The notes below the pieces were generated by a model, which saw only the letters and a list, made by a program, of their open reading frames with translations, did not search any database and was not told the origin of the DNA. DNA of 64,000 nt from Callorhinus ursinus (lineage: Eukaryota; Chordata; Mammalia; Carnivora; Otariidae): assembly GCF_003265705.1 (NCBI RefSeq), contig NW_020312817.1:30529820-30593819 (forward strand), in the 5' to 3' direction. Positions 1 to 10,542 of the stretch are shown one piece after another. The translations under genes were made by a program, and so were the position numbers. Every line of letters begins with the position of its first letter. The first letter of the stretch is position 1.

Positions 1-47
1 GGGGATTTTTTTGCTTTATCACTGATCACTTTGTAATAAACACTTAC

Positions 48-152
48 CTGTATTGTTATCATAGAATTTGATGTGCCTGTCCTCATGAGCAGTGATGCTG
101 ATGGGAAGAGTGGGATGGCTGATGACCCTATTTATTTGGCAGGAAGAGTTGG
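48..152 (-). CDS. STRN: STRN exon 16: WD40 repeat segment
   Basis: 105 nt, entered after TTTTTTGCAG and left through ACAG|GTAAGTG. It starts with two bases of a split codon and ends with one. It encodes about residues 660-695, including CQINRVISHP and SITAHEDRHIKFYD, a WD40 blade carrying the ...AHEDRHIKFYD strand in place of a canonical WD ending. The last base begins the Gly codon completed in exon 17, which is outside the window. The codon shared with exon 15 reads Thr, giving LDSTNSSC at the junction. This appears one residue shorter than human STRN as I recall it. Confidence 0.95.
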
Positions 153-517
153 CTGCAAAAAAGAAAAAAAAAGAGCAACAAGTTAGTCAAAGCTACTATT
201 TCTTCATACAAGAGAAGTGAATACTCACCTAAGAGACTAAAAAAGTAAATGATGTGACTTTAATTTGTCTTTAGTTCATTTATTCTGTGACTATTCATAA
301 TTTCAACGTTAGGAAAGAAGAACCGCTGAGCAATACCATACTGACAAATCTAGAGGTACGTACAAATGAGAATTTTCTTTTCCACCTAAAATCAATGGGT
401 GCTTCCCAGGGCTTAGCCTAGGGTCACTAACATTTCTCATTTTCTGATGACTTGTGATACTTCTGCTGCTTTAATAAAGTTCCATCATTATTTACATGTA
501 GATGATACCTAAATTTA

Positions 518-847
518 TTTTTTTTATTCTGTTAATCATCATACATTACATCATTAGTTTCTGATGTAGTGTTCCATGATTCGTTGTTTGCGTATAACAC
601 CCAGTGCTCCATGCAGTACGTGCCCTCTTTAATACCCACCACCAGGCTAGCCCATCCCCCCAACCCCTCCCCTCTAGAACCCTCAGTTTGTTTCTCAGAG
701 TCCACAGTCTCTCATGGTTCGTCTCCCCCTCCGATTTCCTCCCTTCATTCTTCCCTTCCTGCTATCTTTTTTTTTTTTTTAACATATAATGTATTATTTG
801 TTTCAGAGGTACAGGTCTGTGATTCAACAGTCTTACTCAATTCATAG
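518..847 (-). mobile_element. L1 3' end, 5'-truncated, minus orientation
   Basis: About 330 bp of a carnivore L1 3' UTR with its poly(A) side at the low coordinate (T-rich start). It is flanked by the identical 15-bp target duplication TGATACCTAAATTTA at 503-517 and 848-862. Similar in sequence to the copies at 30416-30845 and 45827-46116. Non-coding here; open frames inside it are incidental. Confidence 0.88.
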
Positions 848-984
848 TGATACCTAAATTTAAAATCTTCACTCTTTCTAGACACAGAAGCTCTTTGTCA
901 CATGGTTATCACCTGAAGACAAATATGACAAAGGGAGCTTCTGAGCTCTTTAATCTCTTTCTCATCATGATAGAAATGGTCATC

Positions 985-1206
985 GGGGCACCTGGGTGGC
1001 TCAGTTGGTTAAGTATCTGACTCTTGATTTTGGCTCAGGTCATGATCTCAGGGTCGTGAGATCAAGCCCAGTGTCAGGCTCAGTGCTCAGCAAGGAGTCT
1101 CCTTGAGATTCTCTCTCTCCTCCTCCCTCTGCCCCTCCCAACTTGCACACGCACATGCGTGCGCATGTTCTCTCTCTCTAAAATAAATAAATAAAATCTT
1201 AAAAAT
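985..1206 (+). mobile_element. CanSINE (tRNA-Lys SINE)
   Basis: Head GGGGCACCTGGGTGGCTCAG, Pol III box region, CT-rich part and AAATAAATAAAATCTT tail. Flanking near-repeat AGAAATGGTCAT / AGAAACGATCAT at 972-983 and 1207-1218 is the target duplication. Antisense to STRN. Confidence 0.92.
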
Positions 1207-1664
1207 AGAAACGATCATTTGACAGTCTATCATGTTTGGAATCTTAAAACAGTCAGCATCCTATTATGTGCACTATATAGTAACTTTCAAAGAATTTCAA
1301 TTATATGCACAATGAGACAGGCAGGCCACATGTCATTAGGTCCATACCACAGTGCATGAACCAAGGTCTAGAAAAAACTGTGACTCCCTCAAAATCATGT
1401 GACAAAGCCAGTACCAACTCTATCCTAATGAGATGGCTCATGCAAATCACAAAGCTGCCAAAAATGGTACCTAAACTATCACAAGTCATTCTAAAAGTCT
1501 TTTATAAAAAGGAAGTCAATCATTAAAAGCCTTTTAATTAGTGAATTTTGTTAAGACATCTTATTTTTCTTTTAAAGGAAAAAAATCTATATATATAAAG
1601 GTAATACTAACTTAAGATATGTCAAAATTAAAAAAAAAATCATGTTATGGTCCAGGGAGAGGAA

Positions 1665-2010
1665 AGGATGCTCTTCTTATAAAGTCCATTATTGGGACAT
1701 CTGGCAAATTTGAATATAAACAATAACTTAGACAACAGCACAGTGTCACTGTTAAATTTCCTGATTTTGATAATATGCTATGTCAGAGAATGTCCTTGTT
1801 CTTAGGAATTACATGTTAAAGGATCTTGGGGTACAAGGCTATGATGTCTAAGTGGTTCAGAATTTAAAATTAGACACATATATAGTGGTGAAGCAAATGT
1901 CACACATGTGGCAAATGCTAAAAAATGGTGAATCTGGGTGAAGGGTAGCTAGTTTTTGTACTATTTTTGAAACTTTCTGCACATTTAAAATTATTTCAAA
2001 AAAGAATTAA
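1665..2010 (+). mobile_element. Old L1-like 3' end
   Basis: Shares phrases such as AAATTTCCTGATTTTGATAA and AATGTCCTTGTTCTTAGGAA with stretches at about 54270-54800 and 59270-59640, and ends in the CTATTTTTGAAACTTTCTGC...TTATTTCAAAA motif common in old L1 3' ends. Family name not certain. Confidence 0.5.
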
Positions 2011-2807
2011 AAATTTTTCTAATCTCAGAATAGTTATTATGAATTTAAATTCAAATAGAAAATGTAAATATAGGCAAAAATAGCTGTAACATTAGTGTAC
2101 TCTATTAGATTTTCTTGAGGTTCCTAAAAATATGATATCTTAAAAACTGAAGATAGTCTTTTTCCAGTGTTAATGGCAAGGGACCACCCAGCCTGTTATC
2201 TAAGAATAAAACAAAAAGTCACTTGACCACGTGGAGTAAGCTCTGGGTCAGTTATACTTGATTTAAATGGTCCTAAGCAAAGAGTTTAGTTTCAAACTCA
2301 GCATACAGATTTTTTTTCCCCTCCAGAGATAAAACACCATGAACAATATCCTCTGTAGGATCTAGCAGGAAAGTAACAACAGAAAAGAAATACTTTAAGT
2401 AAAATATCTCATGTATTCTGAGAGAGAGGTTTCTGAGAATAGCTTCAATTGTATCGAGATCCAGGAAATAATTATGATTGAAATCAAATGATGGAAGCAG
2501 GCAAAAGAGTTTTTATACAGTAATACTTTCAAGGAAGTTCTCCACTTAATGGTAAATCAGACAAGTAAGCAAAATGCAAAGAACACTAGAAATCAACTGC
2601 AGGCCTACCAACCATCATTCTAACAATGAATCTAAATCTTCCAAGTATTCATATTCAGCTTGCAACTTAGAAATGATTTACTTTTCACTGGATCAACAAG
2701 TACTCAATTACCTGCTTCAACTACCTTTGACTTTTTCAGTCAAATCACCATTGACATTAAAGTTTATTCTGATTTTTAAAACAAAAATCCTTTATCCTCT
2801 TAAATTC

Positions 2808-3006
2808 TTTTTTTTTTTTAAGATTTTACTTATTTGTGGGCGAAAGGGAGAGGGGGAGCACAAGCAGGGAGAGCGGCAGGCAGAGGAAGAAGCAGGCTTC
2901 CCTCTGAGCAAGGAGCTCAACGTGGGACTTGATCCCAGGACCCCGGGATCATGACCTGAGCCAAAAGCAGACGCTTAACTGGTTGACTGAGCCACCAAGG
3001 CACCCC
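2808..3006 (-). mobile_element. CanSINE
   Basis: Reads from TTTTTTTTTTAAGATTTTA to GCCACCAAGGCACCCC, the reverse complement of the SINE head. Sense to STRN. Target duplication not clear, suggesting an older insertion. Confidence 0.9.
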
Positions 3007-3775
3007 CAATTTACTTTCATCTTGAAACATGTTTTGGTCAGAACTTTAATTTAAAAAAACATCTGCTAAATTCCAGAAAAGAAAAACGTAGTCAACTATA
3101 AACAGATAGGGGTAGTCATGGTAGAACGGAATAAAAAAACTATATTACACAGCTCGAAAGTAATAAAACTGATAATTTAGGAAATGTCAGTACATATTAT
3201 TATAACTCAAAATAATTATCACTATTCCAATAATGCTGCCTTTGTTCAAAACATTTTTGGCAGTTTTCTTCAGAAAATGCTTCCAGTATCAGGCAAAAAG
3301 TTGACACACTTAAGGAAAAAAATGGGACTGCCAGACTTGACATCTTATTAATTTAGAGCAGTCATTAAAAATCAATATTTACCACTCAGGACATTCATCA
3401 AAGAATTGACCATAAAATCTGAAGGTAATTCCAAAAATGTTCACATCTTTCTTAGTTTTATATTGTTTTCTATATTTTACTACTGTAAGCTTTAGGTCAT
3501 ATATTTAAAAATGAGTTTAAATTTACTGACAGCCTATGTTTCTTGGCACAAAAAAATTCTCTTTTTTTCTATTCCATAGTCTCAGTTTTTATTTTTTTGC
3601 CTCTCTCTTTTATATCCAAATAGTTCAAAACTCTCTTCATGTCTACTTCCCAAACAATTCTCACAGGACCTCAGAAAAGAACAAAGGACAACAGACTGGA
3701 AAGAGAAAATGAAGAAAGCCAAAATGGAATCAGGGAATTTTTTAAGAGAAAATGAGTAGAGGCTTCCCTCTACGA

Positions 3776-3842
3776 AGGAGAGAGAGAGAGAAAGACACAC
3801 AGAAAGACAGAAAGACACACAGACACACAGATACACACATGG
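3776..3842. repeat. Purine-rich simple repeat (GA and AGACACA units)
   Basis: GAGAGAGAGAGAAAGACACACAGAAAGACAG and related units, low complexity. Confidence 0.75.
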
Positions 3843-4113
3843 ACGCCAGGGTAGGTCTTTTTAAAGCTAGTTCTCAGACTAAAACAATAGTATATGTATA
3901 TACAGTTTTCTTTATCAACTGCATCCTAAACTATCACTGTCTGGATGAAGCCTAAAGATAGAAAGCAATGGTTAAAAAGCCAAAACCACTAAAATTCTGT
4001 AGTATCTTCTTCACAATGTGAGAAATTATTTCCTGACTTTCTGTATCCAGTAAGATTTAAGATTTAAGATTTTTCATATTTCAGATTCTGAAAGGCACAA
4101 CTTGATCTACATT

Positions 4114-4202
4114 CTAATCAGGCTGTGTCAAATTACACTATTAATACAAAATTAAGTTCTAATAGGCTGTGTCAAATTACATTATTAATACAAAATTAAG
4201 TT
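4114..4202. repeat. 45-bp tandem duplication
   Basis: Two adjacent copies of a unit from CTAATCAGGCTGTGTC to CAAAATTAAGTT (4114-4158 and 4159-4202). They differ by a CA deletion in the second copy and one further substitution. Confidence 0.9.
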
Positions 4203-4496
4203 GTTTTAAAAATGAAATGAGAAATGAAAAAGATTTATTTTATATTCAGAATAAATATTATTGTGTTCAAATATGAAAACTAATCAGTTGGTATAAAATA
4301 AAATTTGACTCCTCTTTTGAAGTCAAATGATATTCCAAATAGTATAGTTCTAAATGTGTATAAACTTAACCCAAAGTCTTAAAAATCAATTGTAAGTCAT
4401 TATATCCTTCTAAGTTACTGTGTTCTGTGATTTAAAAGGCAGAACTCTTTATAATAACAAGTATTCTTTGTAGCTGACTCTGGTAGTTATAATTTT

Positions 4497-4691
4497 TTTT
4501 TTTTAAAGATTTTATTTATTTATTTGAGTGAGAGTGAATGAGAGATAGAGAGCACGAGAGGGAAGAGGGTCAGAGGGAGAAGCAGACTCCCTGCCGAGCA
4601 AGGAGCCCGATGTGGGACTCAATCCCGGGACTCCAGGATCATGACCTGAGCCGAAGGCAGTCGCTTAACCAACTGAGCCACCCAGACACCC
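4497..4691 (-). mobile_element. CanSINE, young
   Basis: Full element from TTTTAAAGATTTTATTTATT to GCCACCCAGACACCC, flanked by the identical 17-bp target duplication CTGGTAGTTATAATTTT at 4480-4496 and 4692-4708. Sense to STRN, just inside intron 15 next to exon 15. Confidence 0.94.
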
Positions 4692-4763
4692 CTGGTAGTT
4701 ATAATTTTGATGAAGCTTAAAAATTTGATCCAAACAAAGACCATTTAAAGTTGGTGTACATAC

Positions 4764-4904
4764 TTGAATCTAGGTTGGATTCTAAAGTGAGAATGCGCTG
4801 TTGTGTTTCCATGTTAAAGATGCTTGTATATCCTTTGCTGAATGATGCTACCATATGGCTTGGGTCACTGCTCACTAGATCCACAGAGGCAGGGATTCCC
4901 AATT
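4764..4904 (-). CDS. STRN: STRN exon 15: divergent WD40 blade
   Basis: 141 nt, acceptor TCTTAG and donor TCAA|GTATGT, starting with 2 split-codon bases and ending with 1. It encodes about residues 613-660: LGIPASVDLVSSDP, then HMVASFSKGYTSIFN and METQQRILTLESN. The blade is non-canonical, with no Trp-Asp ending. This is the most useful exon for telling STRN from STRN3 and STRN4. A young CanSINE with a 17-bp target duplication ends 56 bp beyond the donor (4692-4708 is the duplication copy nearer the exon). Confidence 0.96.
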
Positions 4905-6328
4905 CTAAGAGAGTCAGAACAGAGAGAATGGTGATTAGAGGGTCTACTTGAAAATGTCCTCATAAAATAGCAAAACAAATAGTCATAAGATTTCCTTAAG
5001 AATTAAAGACTCAACATTAGAACAAAAATTAACTCATAGCCATTCAATGGACATTATTTGTTACTTTTAGCCCTTATTTTGTTATTCTTACCTGTTCAGC
5101 AAGTCTTCTGTTACTCAGCTAAAATATTCATAGAATGTAAGCCTTTACTCAGAAAATAAATGGAAAGCATGTATGGACTATAAGTTTTGTTGCTTCCACC
5201 TAACCGGAGGCTTAAACTGGCATGGTGAGAATTCTTTATTTTAAAAGCCCATCTCTTATTAGGAATTTTAATTCATCAAAAATATGGAATTAAAAGTAAA
5301 ATTTCAAATTATTATTATTGTATGTAGAGTCATACAAATATAGATGCAGGCAACTCATCAAAACCCAGACACAAGTTATGACAGCTCAAAAATAAAGAAG
5401 GTATTTTTATCTATCATCTAGAATAGGGTAAAACTTGGTTAAACTTGGAGTGTATTTATAAACAGAATAGAATGATATGTATGAATATAATCTTTTGATA
5501 TGGCTCAAAATCTAAAGTAAGCAAACAGTTCAAAAATGTGTATCTTACAGAAGAAGAGAGATTAATGGCTAATGAGCACAGACAAAAGTGCTCAAAATAA
5601 TTAGCCACCAAACTAATGCAAATTAAAACCACAATGAAACACTGCTACAAACCCACCAGCATGGCTAAAACTAAACAGACTGACAACACCAGGTGTTAAT
5701 AATTAAGGATGTAAAGCAACTGGAATTCTCATACATTGCTGTCAGTGGTGTAAAATGGCACAACCACTTTGGAAAAGCTTGGCAATTTCACATAAAGCTA
5801 AATACACAATACCACTTCTAACACCCAGCAACTCTACTTCTAGCTCTTTATTAGCTCATAAAAAATACATGAATGTTCACAGCAGCTTTGATCATAACAG
5901 TCAAAAACTGAAAACAATCCACATGTCCATCAAGAGGTAAATAAACACATACACTGATTTAATGAAATACTGGGAAGGACACAAAGAAACTTTGAAGAGG
6001 TGAAAGAAATGTTCTAGATCTGGATAGGCGCAAAAGTTACATATTTGTCAAACTCAACAGAACATATCCTTAATATCTGGTTTTTACTGTATATAAATTA
6101 TATCTCGATTTTGAAAAAACATTTTAACGTGTGCTCTTTCACCAAATACAGTGTTTTTAAAATCATTAAGCTGGAATTCAAGCAAATATACTTCTACTGC
6201 TTAAAAACACTCCTTCAAATTAAATTTAAACTAACAGTTTGTAGAATTGTTTACTTATTTATTTGCTTGTTGTTACAATAAGACATCTTATAAAAGATTC
6301 ATTAGAGCAACTTTTAAAAAGTCTGTAC
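4905..6328 (-). other. STRN: STRN intron 14
   Basis: 1.4 kb. An old plus-orientation L1 fragment fills about 5560-6115. The remainder (4905-5560, 6115-6328) is AT-rich without recognisable elements. Confidence 0.85.
5560..6115 (+). mobile_element. Old L1 3' fragment
   Basis: Degenerate ORF2 end (CATGGCTAAAACTAAACAGA, GGAAAAGCTTGGCAATTTC, AGCAACTCTACTTCTAGC, CATGTCCATCAAGAGGTAAA) followed by an L1-type 3' UTR. Many stops; inactive. Confidence 0.7.
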
Positions 6329-6496
6329 CTTGATTATCGTTAAATACACTTAGGGCTGGAGCAACCTCAGTTGTATTCCATAAACGCAGAGTGCCATCTG
6401 CTGAGCACGACAACAAGCGCTGATGGGCTGCACTATAAGCCAAGCCCCAGACGGCATCGGTGTGGCCGAGAAGAGGGCCTCTTAAAACAGAAGGAT
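6329..6496 (-). CDS. STRN: STRN exon 14: WD40 repeat 3
   Basis: 168 nt, acceptor TTTGTATAG and donor CAAG|GTACAG, phases 2-base start and 1-base end. It encodes about residues 557-613. A complete canonical WD40 unit is visible: LLGHTDAVWGLAY, then LLSCSADGTLRLWN with the GH...WN spacing, followed by the linker TTEVAPALSVFND. GC content and the CpG pairs retained (for example in CAGCGCTTG) stand out from the AT-rich introns around it. Confidence 0.97.
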
Positions 6497-9400
6497 CTAT
6501 ACAAAACAGCAAGAATGCAAAATCAAGAGAAAATAAACAAATCCTAATGGTACTTAGATCCTAGAGAAACTAAATATACAGACAAAAGTGCCTGAGAACC
6601 GTATAAAACATGCTTCCTAGTTTCTGTTATTTTTCTGAAATGCTGCAATAACTAAAAAGAGGCCTGGAAATAGGCAAGTGTAGAGTCTAGAGTTTATAAA
6701 TTAAAATTTTTAAGTATATATTTCTCTCCTTAAGAAAATTAGGTATTTCCCTCTCCCTTCCTTTTCTTTCCATTTGTCTAGATTTTTTTAAAAAGCATGT
6801 TAACACACATCATTTGAATTTTATCCACCTTCAGAGAAGCCACAACTCTTCCCTGAGGAAGTGAACAGAGATCCCTTCCTCCCCTGGCTCCTTCGGGCTA
6901 CTTCTCCCCCTGGACCCCATACTAGGGATGGTAGCTATTCCCAGGAGCAACGGGCCTCTGCTATTCCGAGTGGACAGGAACGGAGACCTAGAGGAACCCC
7001 CAAATCCTCCAAGAGCAATAACTGACATGTGAATGATGTGCATGAGAGGGAGGGAGGAAAGAGGAAGGGGGATCACTCAGCAGCAGCATTTCGTAATACA
7101 AGCCCAACTGGAAACTTTCATTATTCCTCCGCGCAGTGACTCTATGAAGCAGTACTTTCAAGATGGCTCACACATGTTAGGTTTAAAATGCCAATAATGT
7201 TATCTGTCCTCTACCTTCTCTCTGTCATACCATAAAATACTTATTGGAGACACAATGTGTCAGTGACTATTGTTAGGTGCTGGCGCCACCCAGATAATTA
7301 AGACACAATACAATCCTGGTCTCAAAAGACATTGTGGTAAGTATAATAATGGTGATAAAGACACCAGTTTCCATGGAGAGTAACTGGGTGAGTGAAAGCC
7401 TCCCAGAGAGATGACACCTGAAGTATACAGGTGGCGGCCAGTCAAAAACTAGAGGGAAGCCACTGCTGGCACAAGGACAGAAAGCATGACATGTCAGGGA
7501 ATTTATGAGCTTATTCAGCCTTACTGAAGAGTGAAGTTTGAGGCAGGAAGGAGAGGAGAGGCGGAGGGTAGCTAGTCTAAGGTGGGATTTCTACAACATA
7601 TTAAGGTACTTGGAAATTATTCTGAAAGCAAAATGAACCACTGAAGGGTTTTCCAGGAGCAGCTGGGTGAAGTACATATTTAGTAAGGTAACCCTCCCTG
7701 TAGTGTAGAAGACAGATTGGAAAGAATGAAGATGAAGGCAAAGGGATTGCTTCAGTAGACTGGGAGAGTGATGATGCAGACCCAAGAGAGGGCAGTGGTA
7801 AAAGGGGCAAAGCAGAAGGGCTAAATTCAAGAAAGAGTTAGGGGGTAATATAAAAAAGACGAGGTAATTAATAAGGTGTGGATAGTAAACAGAACAAGAC
7901 AACAAGGATAACTCTTAGGTTTCTAGTGTGGGTAATTTTGGTGGTGCCACCACCTAATAAAGAATATATGGGAGAAGAACCACAGCACTTATGCGGATTT
8001 ATGGACAATGAGATGGCCACTTTGAAAAGTTCTGTAGGCTTAAAGAAGAGATTTATGAGTCAACAGCTTGTAAAACCAAAGAAGTAGATTCAGTTTACAA
8101 AAAAATATGTGTACAAAGAATGGTTGGGTCTGGACCTTGATAAATGCCAATATCTAAGGTGGGAAAAATAAAAGTTTATGAAGGCTAGGAAACAGAAATT
8201 GTCACCAACTTAAGTGTCAAAAAAGCCAATAGCGGACAAATTTCAAAAAGGATGGAGTGGTCTACAGTTTCAGATAGCCAATACATCTAGTAAAACAAGG
8301 ACTGTAAAATACCCCTTGGATCAGCCAATTGGGTAGTCACTGACAATCTCGTTATATTTAAGTGGGATAGCCAGAAGCCAGAATGCAGATGGATGAGGCA
8401 CAGGAAAAGAACATGGAATCAGTAACTCCTGACTGTTTTCTAGTCATTACCACCAAAGAGACACAGATGGTGAAGGCAAGAGAGACTAAACAGACACCAG
8501 AAAGGAAAATGGAGTCAAGAAAAGGCCTTCCCTTGCTCAGGATAGGAGTCACCTATATTTACTTATATGCTGAGGGGATGGAAAGAGAGAAAAGGGCAAG
8601 GTTTAAGATAAGAATAAGACAGAGCAAGAGTGAGGGAGAATCAAATGCAATCTCAAAAGAAACGAGAGGATGAGGTCAAGAGCAAAAGGGGAAGGACTGG
8701 TTGGCTTGAGACAGAATGAAGACAACTGATCCTCTTGACAGAGATAAAGGAAGTAAGGAAAACATGGAGAGGGTTTACCTTTCACAAAATATATGTTAAA
8801 TGCTTATTAAATAAATGTTGGGGAAAATTTTTGTTCATTGAATTTCTTATCTTTACTTAGGTTTGTAGGAAAATTAATCTAAAGTGAAAATGAAAATAAA
8901 TGTGGTTTTAGGACAAATATGACACTCCACACCATTCTAGAATTTAAGAAAGAACGTAAGAGGAAACCAAAATAGTCAATTCCTTAATAGTTTTTGCAAG
9001 ACAATTTATGGTAACATCTAGTGATAGATTATAATGTGGATTTACGTTTCATTGTACTATTCCCTAAATAGTACTAAATAGGGCACTTCTTAATTTTTAA
9101 GGCCTTTCAAGTATTCTGGTGTCACAGTTTAAAAATCATTAACCTCTACACACTCCAATAATAAATGAACATTCATTTTCCTTCAGTTGTTTGTCAAGAA
9201 TAGTAATGAACATGTAAGTAATAGTAATGAAACAGGATTACAGATTAGTAATAATGTATCAAGTAATGTACAGATGCCTAAAATGAAGAAAAAAATTGTT
9301 AATCAGGCCAGCATTTCCAATCAATAGAACTTTGAGGGGGGGTAGGAACTGTTTTTTCAGGAATAACACATTCTTTTCTTTTTTCTAGCATATGTATCAA

Positions 9401-9561
9401 ATTATTTCCTAAATACAAGAGTCCTTTTTAACAAAATAAAGACCTTGTTCTCTATTACCAATTTACTTTTTTAAAATATCTCATTTTATCCTTATATATG
9501 CTATGTAAAATGTGTAAAAAGAAAACAATTTATTCTTTCATATCTTCAGGGAAACACCTAC
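6497..9561 (-). other. STRN: STRN intron 13
   Basis: 3.1 kb. An L2 fragment covers about 7225-8080 and may reach 8700 with lower similarity. The stretch 6830-7080 is less AT-rich than its surroundings and unrecognised. From 8800 to 9560 nothing is recognised. Confidence 0.8.
7225..8080 (+). mobile_element. LINE L2 fragment
   Basis: Resembles the L2 consensus as I remember it: TTGTTAGGTGCTGG, GCCTCCCAGAGAGATGACA, AACCACTGAAGGGTTTTCCAGG and GACTGGGAGAGTGATGATG match known L2 stretches. Strongly diverged; the right boundary may extend to about 8700. Confidence 0.55.
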
Positions 9562-9683
9562 CATAGGAGTCATAGGGATCGATGTTGGGGTTGGTGGTAT
9601 TCCAGCCCTGGATCAGTCCGTCACTACCACCACTGTAACATTGCTCACCATTGCTGCTCATTACCACACAAAGCACTGGACCT
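9562..9683 (-). CDS. STRN: STRN exon 13: WD40 repeat 2
   Basis: 122 nt, acceptor CTCTCAG and donor TATG|GTAGGT. It begins with one base that completes the Lys codon of exon 12 and ends with the G of an Asp codon. It encodes about residues 516-557: GPVLCVVMSSNGEQC, then YSGGSDGLIQGWNTT and NPNIDPYDSY. The GWN ending marks the second propeller blade, whose GH-like AHK is in exon 12. Confidence 0.96.
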
Positions 9684-9844
9684 CTGAGAGATAAAAATCA
9701 ATTTCTATTCCCAAAAATCAATCTGATAATAGGACTTGTTAGAAATAAGAATGCTTAATTATTCATATGGCTTTCTATTTTTCTGCTTTCTACGATGAAT
9801 AAAAATAGTATAAAAGCACTGCTCATTTTTCTTCTTCTGCTAAA

Positions 9845-10060
9845 CCAGAGATTGGTAAACTATGGCCTGTGGGCCAAATCCAGCCAGTGGTCTGTTTTTA
9901 TACAGTCCTCAAGCTAAGAATGGTTTTTACATTCTTTAAAGGGGTTATAAAACTAAGCTAAAAACAAGAATATACAACAGAAAATACACGGCCTACAAAG
10001 CTGAAAAAGTATTTACTATCTGACCCTTTATATAAAAAATATGCCAATCTCTGTGCTAAA
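9845..10060 (+). mobile_element. hAT-type DNA transposon fossil
   Basis: GGTAAACTATGGCCTGTGGG and CCAAATCCAGCC at the start and TATTTACTATCTGACCCTTTA with TATGCCAATCTC at the end match a common mammalian nonautonomous hAT element. A second, better-preserved copy is at 44757-44945. Family name not assigned. Confidence 0.65.
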
Positions 10061-10494
10061 TCAAGTGAATTAGTATATTTCTTAAGCTTACCTGGAAATA
10101 TGAAAAGCATGCAGTATGTGGTAATAATATAAAAATTCTTCATATTTTTATCTAGATTATCTTTAAGGGAAAAAGTCCCAATTTTTAATAACTAAACCTT
10201 ACTGCATCAACTTATTTTAAGCATGAGATATATAACACTTAAACATCAACCAAATAAAATCTAATTTCAGCAAGGATCTCTGGTGGTGATAAACCTATTT
10301 TTAACACTGTATTATCTTTTTTACATTTACCAAAAAAAAAAAAAAAAGAAAGAAAACCCAAAACCCCTCCCCAAAACCACTACTAAATACAAAAAATATA
10401 TAACACAAATACTTAAGTGAAAGAAAATAAAGTACTCTAATCAGGCTGATGTACAGTGATGCTGACTTATAAAAGAGAAAAAGCACATACTTAC

Positions 10495-10542
10495 TTATGA
10501 GCCCTGAATGTATAGATAGGCTCCACATCAAGAGAAGTACTC
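10495..10542 (-). CDS. STRN: STRN exon 12: 48-nt microexon
   Basis: A very short exon of 48 nt, acceptor GATTTAG and donor ATAA|GTAAGT. It reads STSLDVEPIYTFRAH with split Lys codons at both ends (about residues 500-516). It joins the last strand of blade 1 to the start of blade 2. It was found by looking for the missing protein segment between exons 11 and 13. The fit to frame on both sides and consensus splice sites make it secure despite its size. Length is a multiple of three, so skipping would keep frame. Confidence 0.94.

Larger units (their letters stand above)
153..4763 (-). other. STRN: STRN intron 15
   Basis: 4.6 kb between exons 15 and 16. It holds an antisense-to-plus L1 3' end (518-847), CanSINEs at 985-1206, 2808-3006 and 4497-4691, an old L1-like 3' end at about 1665-2010, and a 45-bp tandem duplication (4114-4202). 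A (GA)/(AGACAC)-rich stretch lies at 3776-3842. The rest (for example 2020-2800, 3010-3770, 3850-4110) is AT-rich with nothing I recognise. Confidence 0.9.

Noticed and set aside
569..847. Open frame starting MFHDSLFAYN, with similar frames at 30473-30769 and 45878-46120
   Set aside because: All three lie in the reverse strand of the same L1 3' UTR type. Their similarity is that of the repeat, not of a gene family.
6831..7076. Moderately GC-rich stretch with an 81-residue open frame on the minus strand
   Set aside because: It is not flanked by splice sites that fit the STRN frame, exons 13 and 14 join without it, and the product has no recognisable domain.
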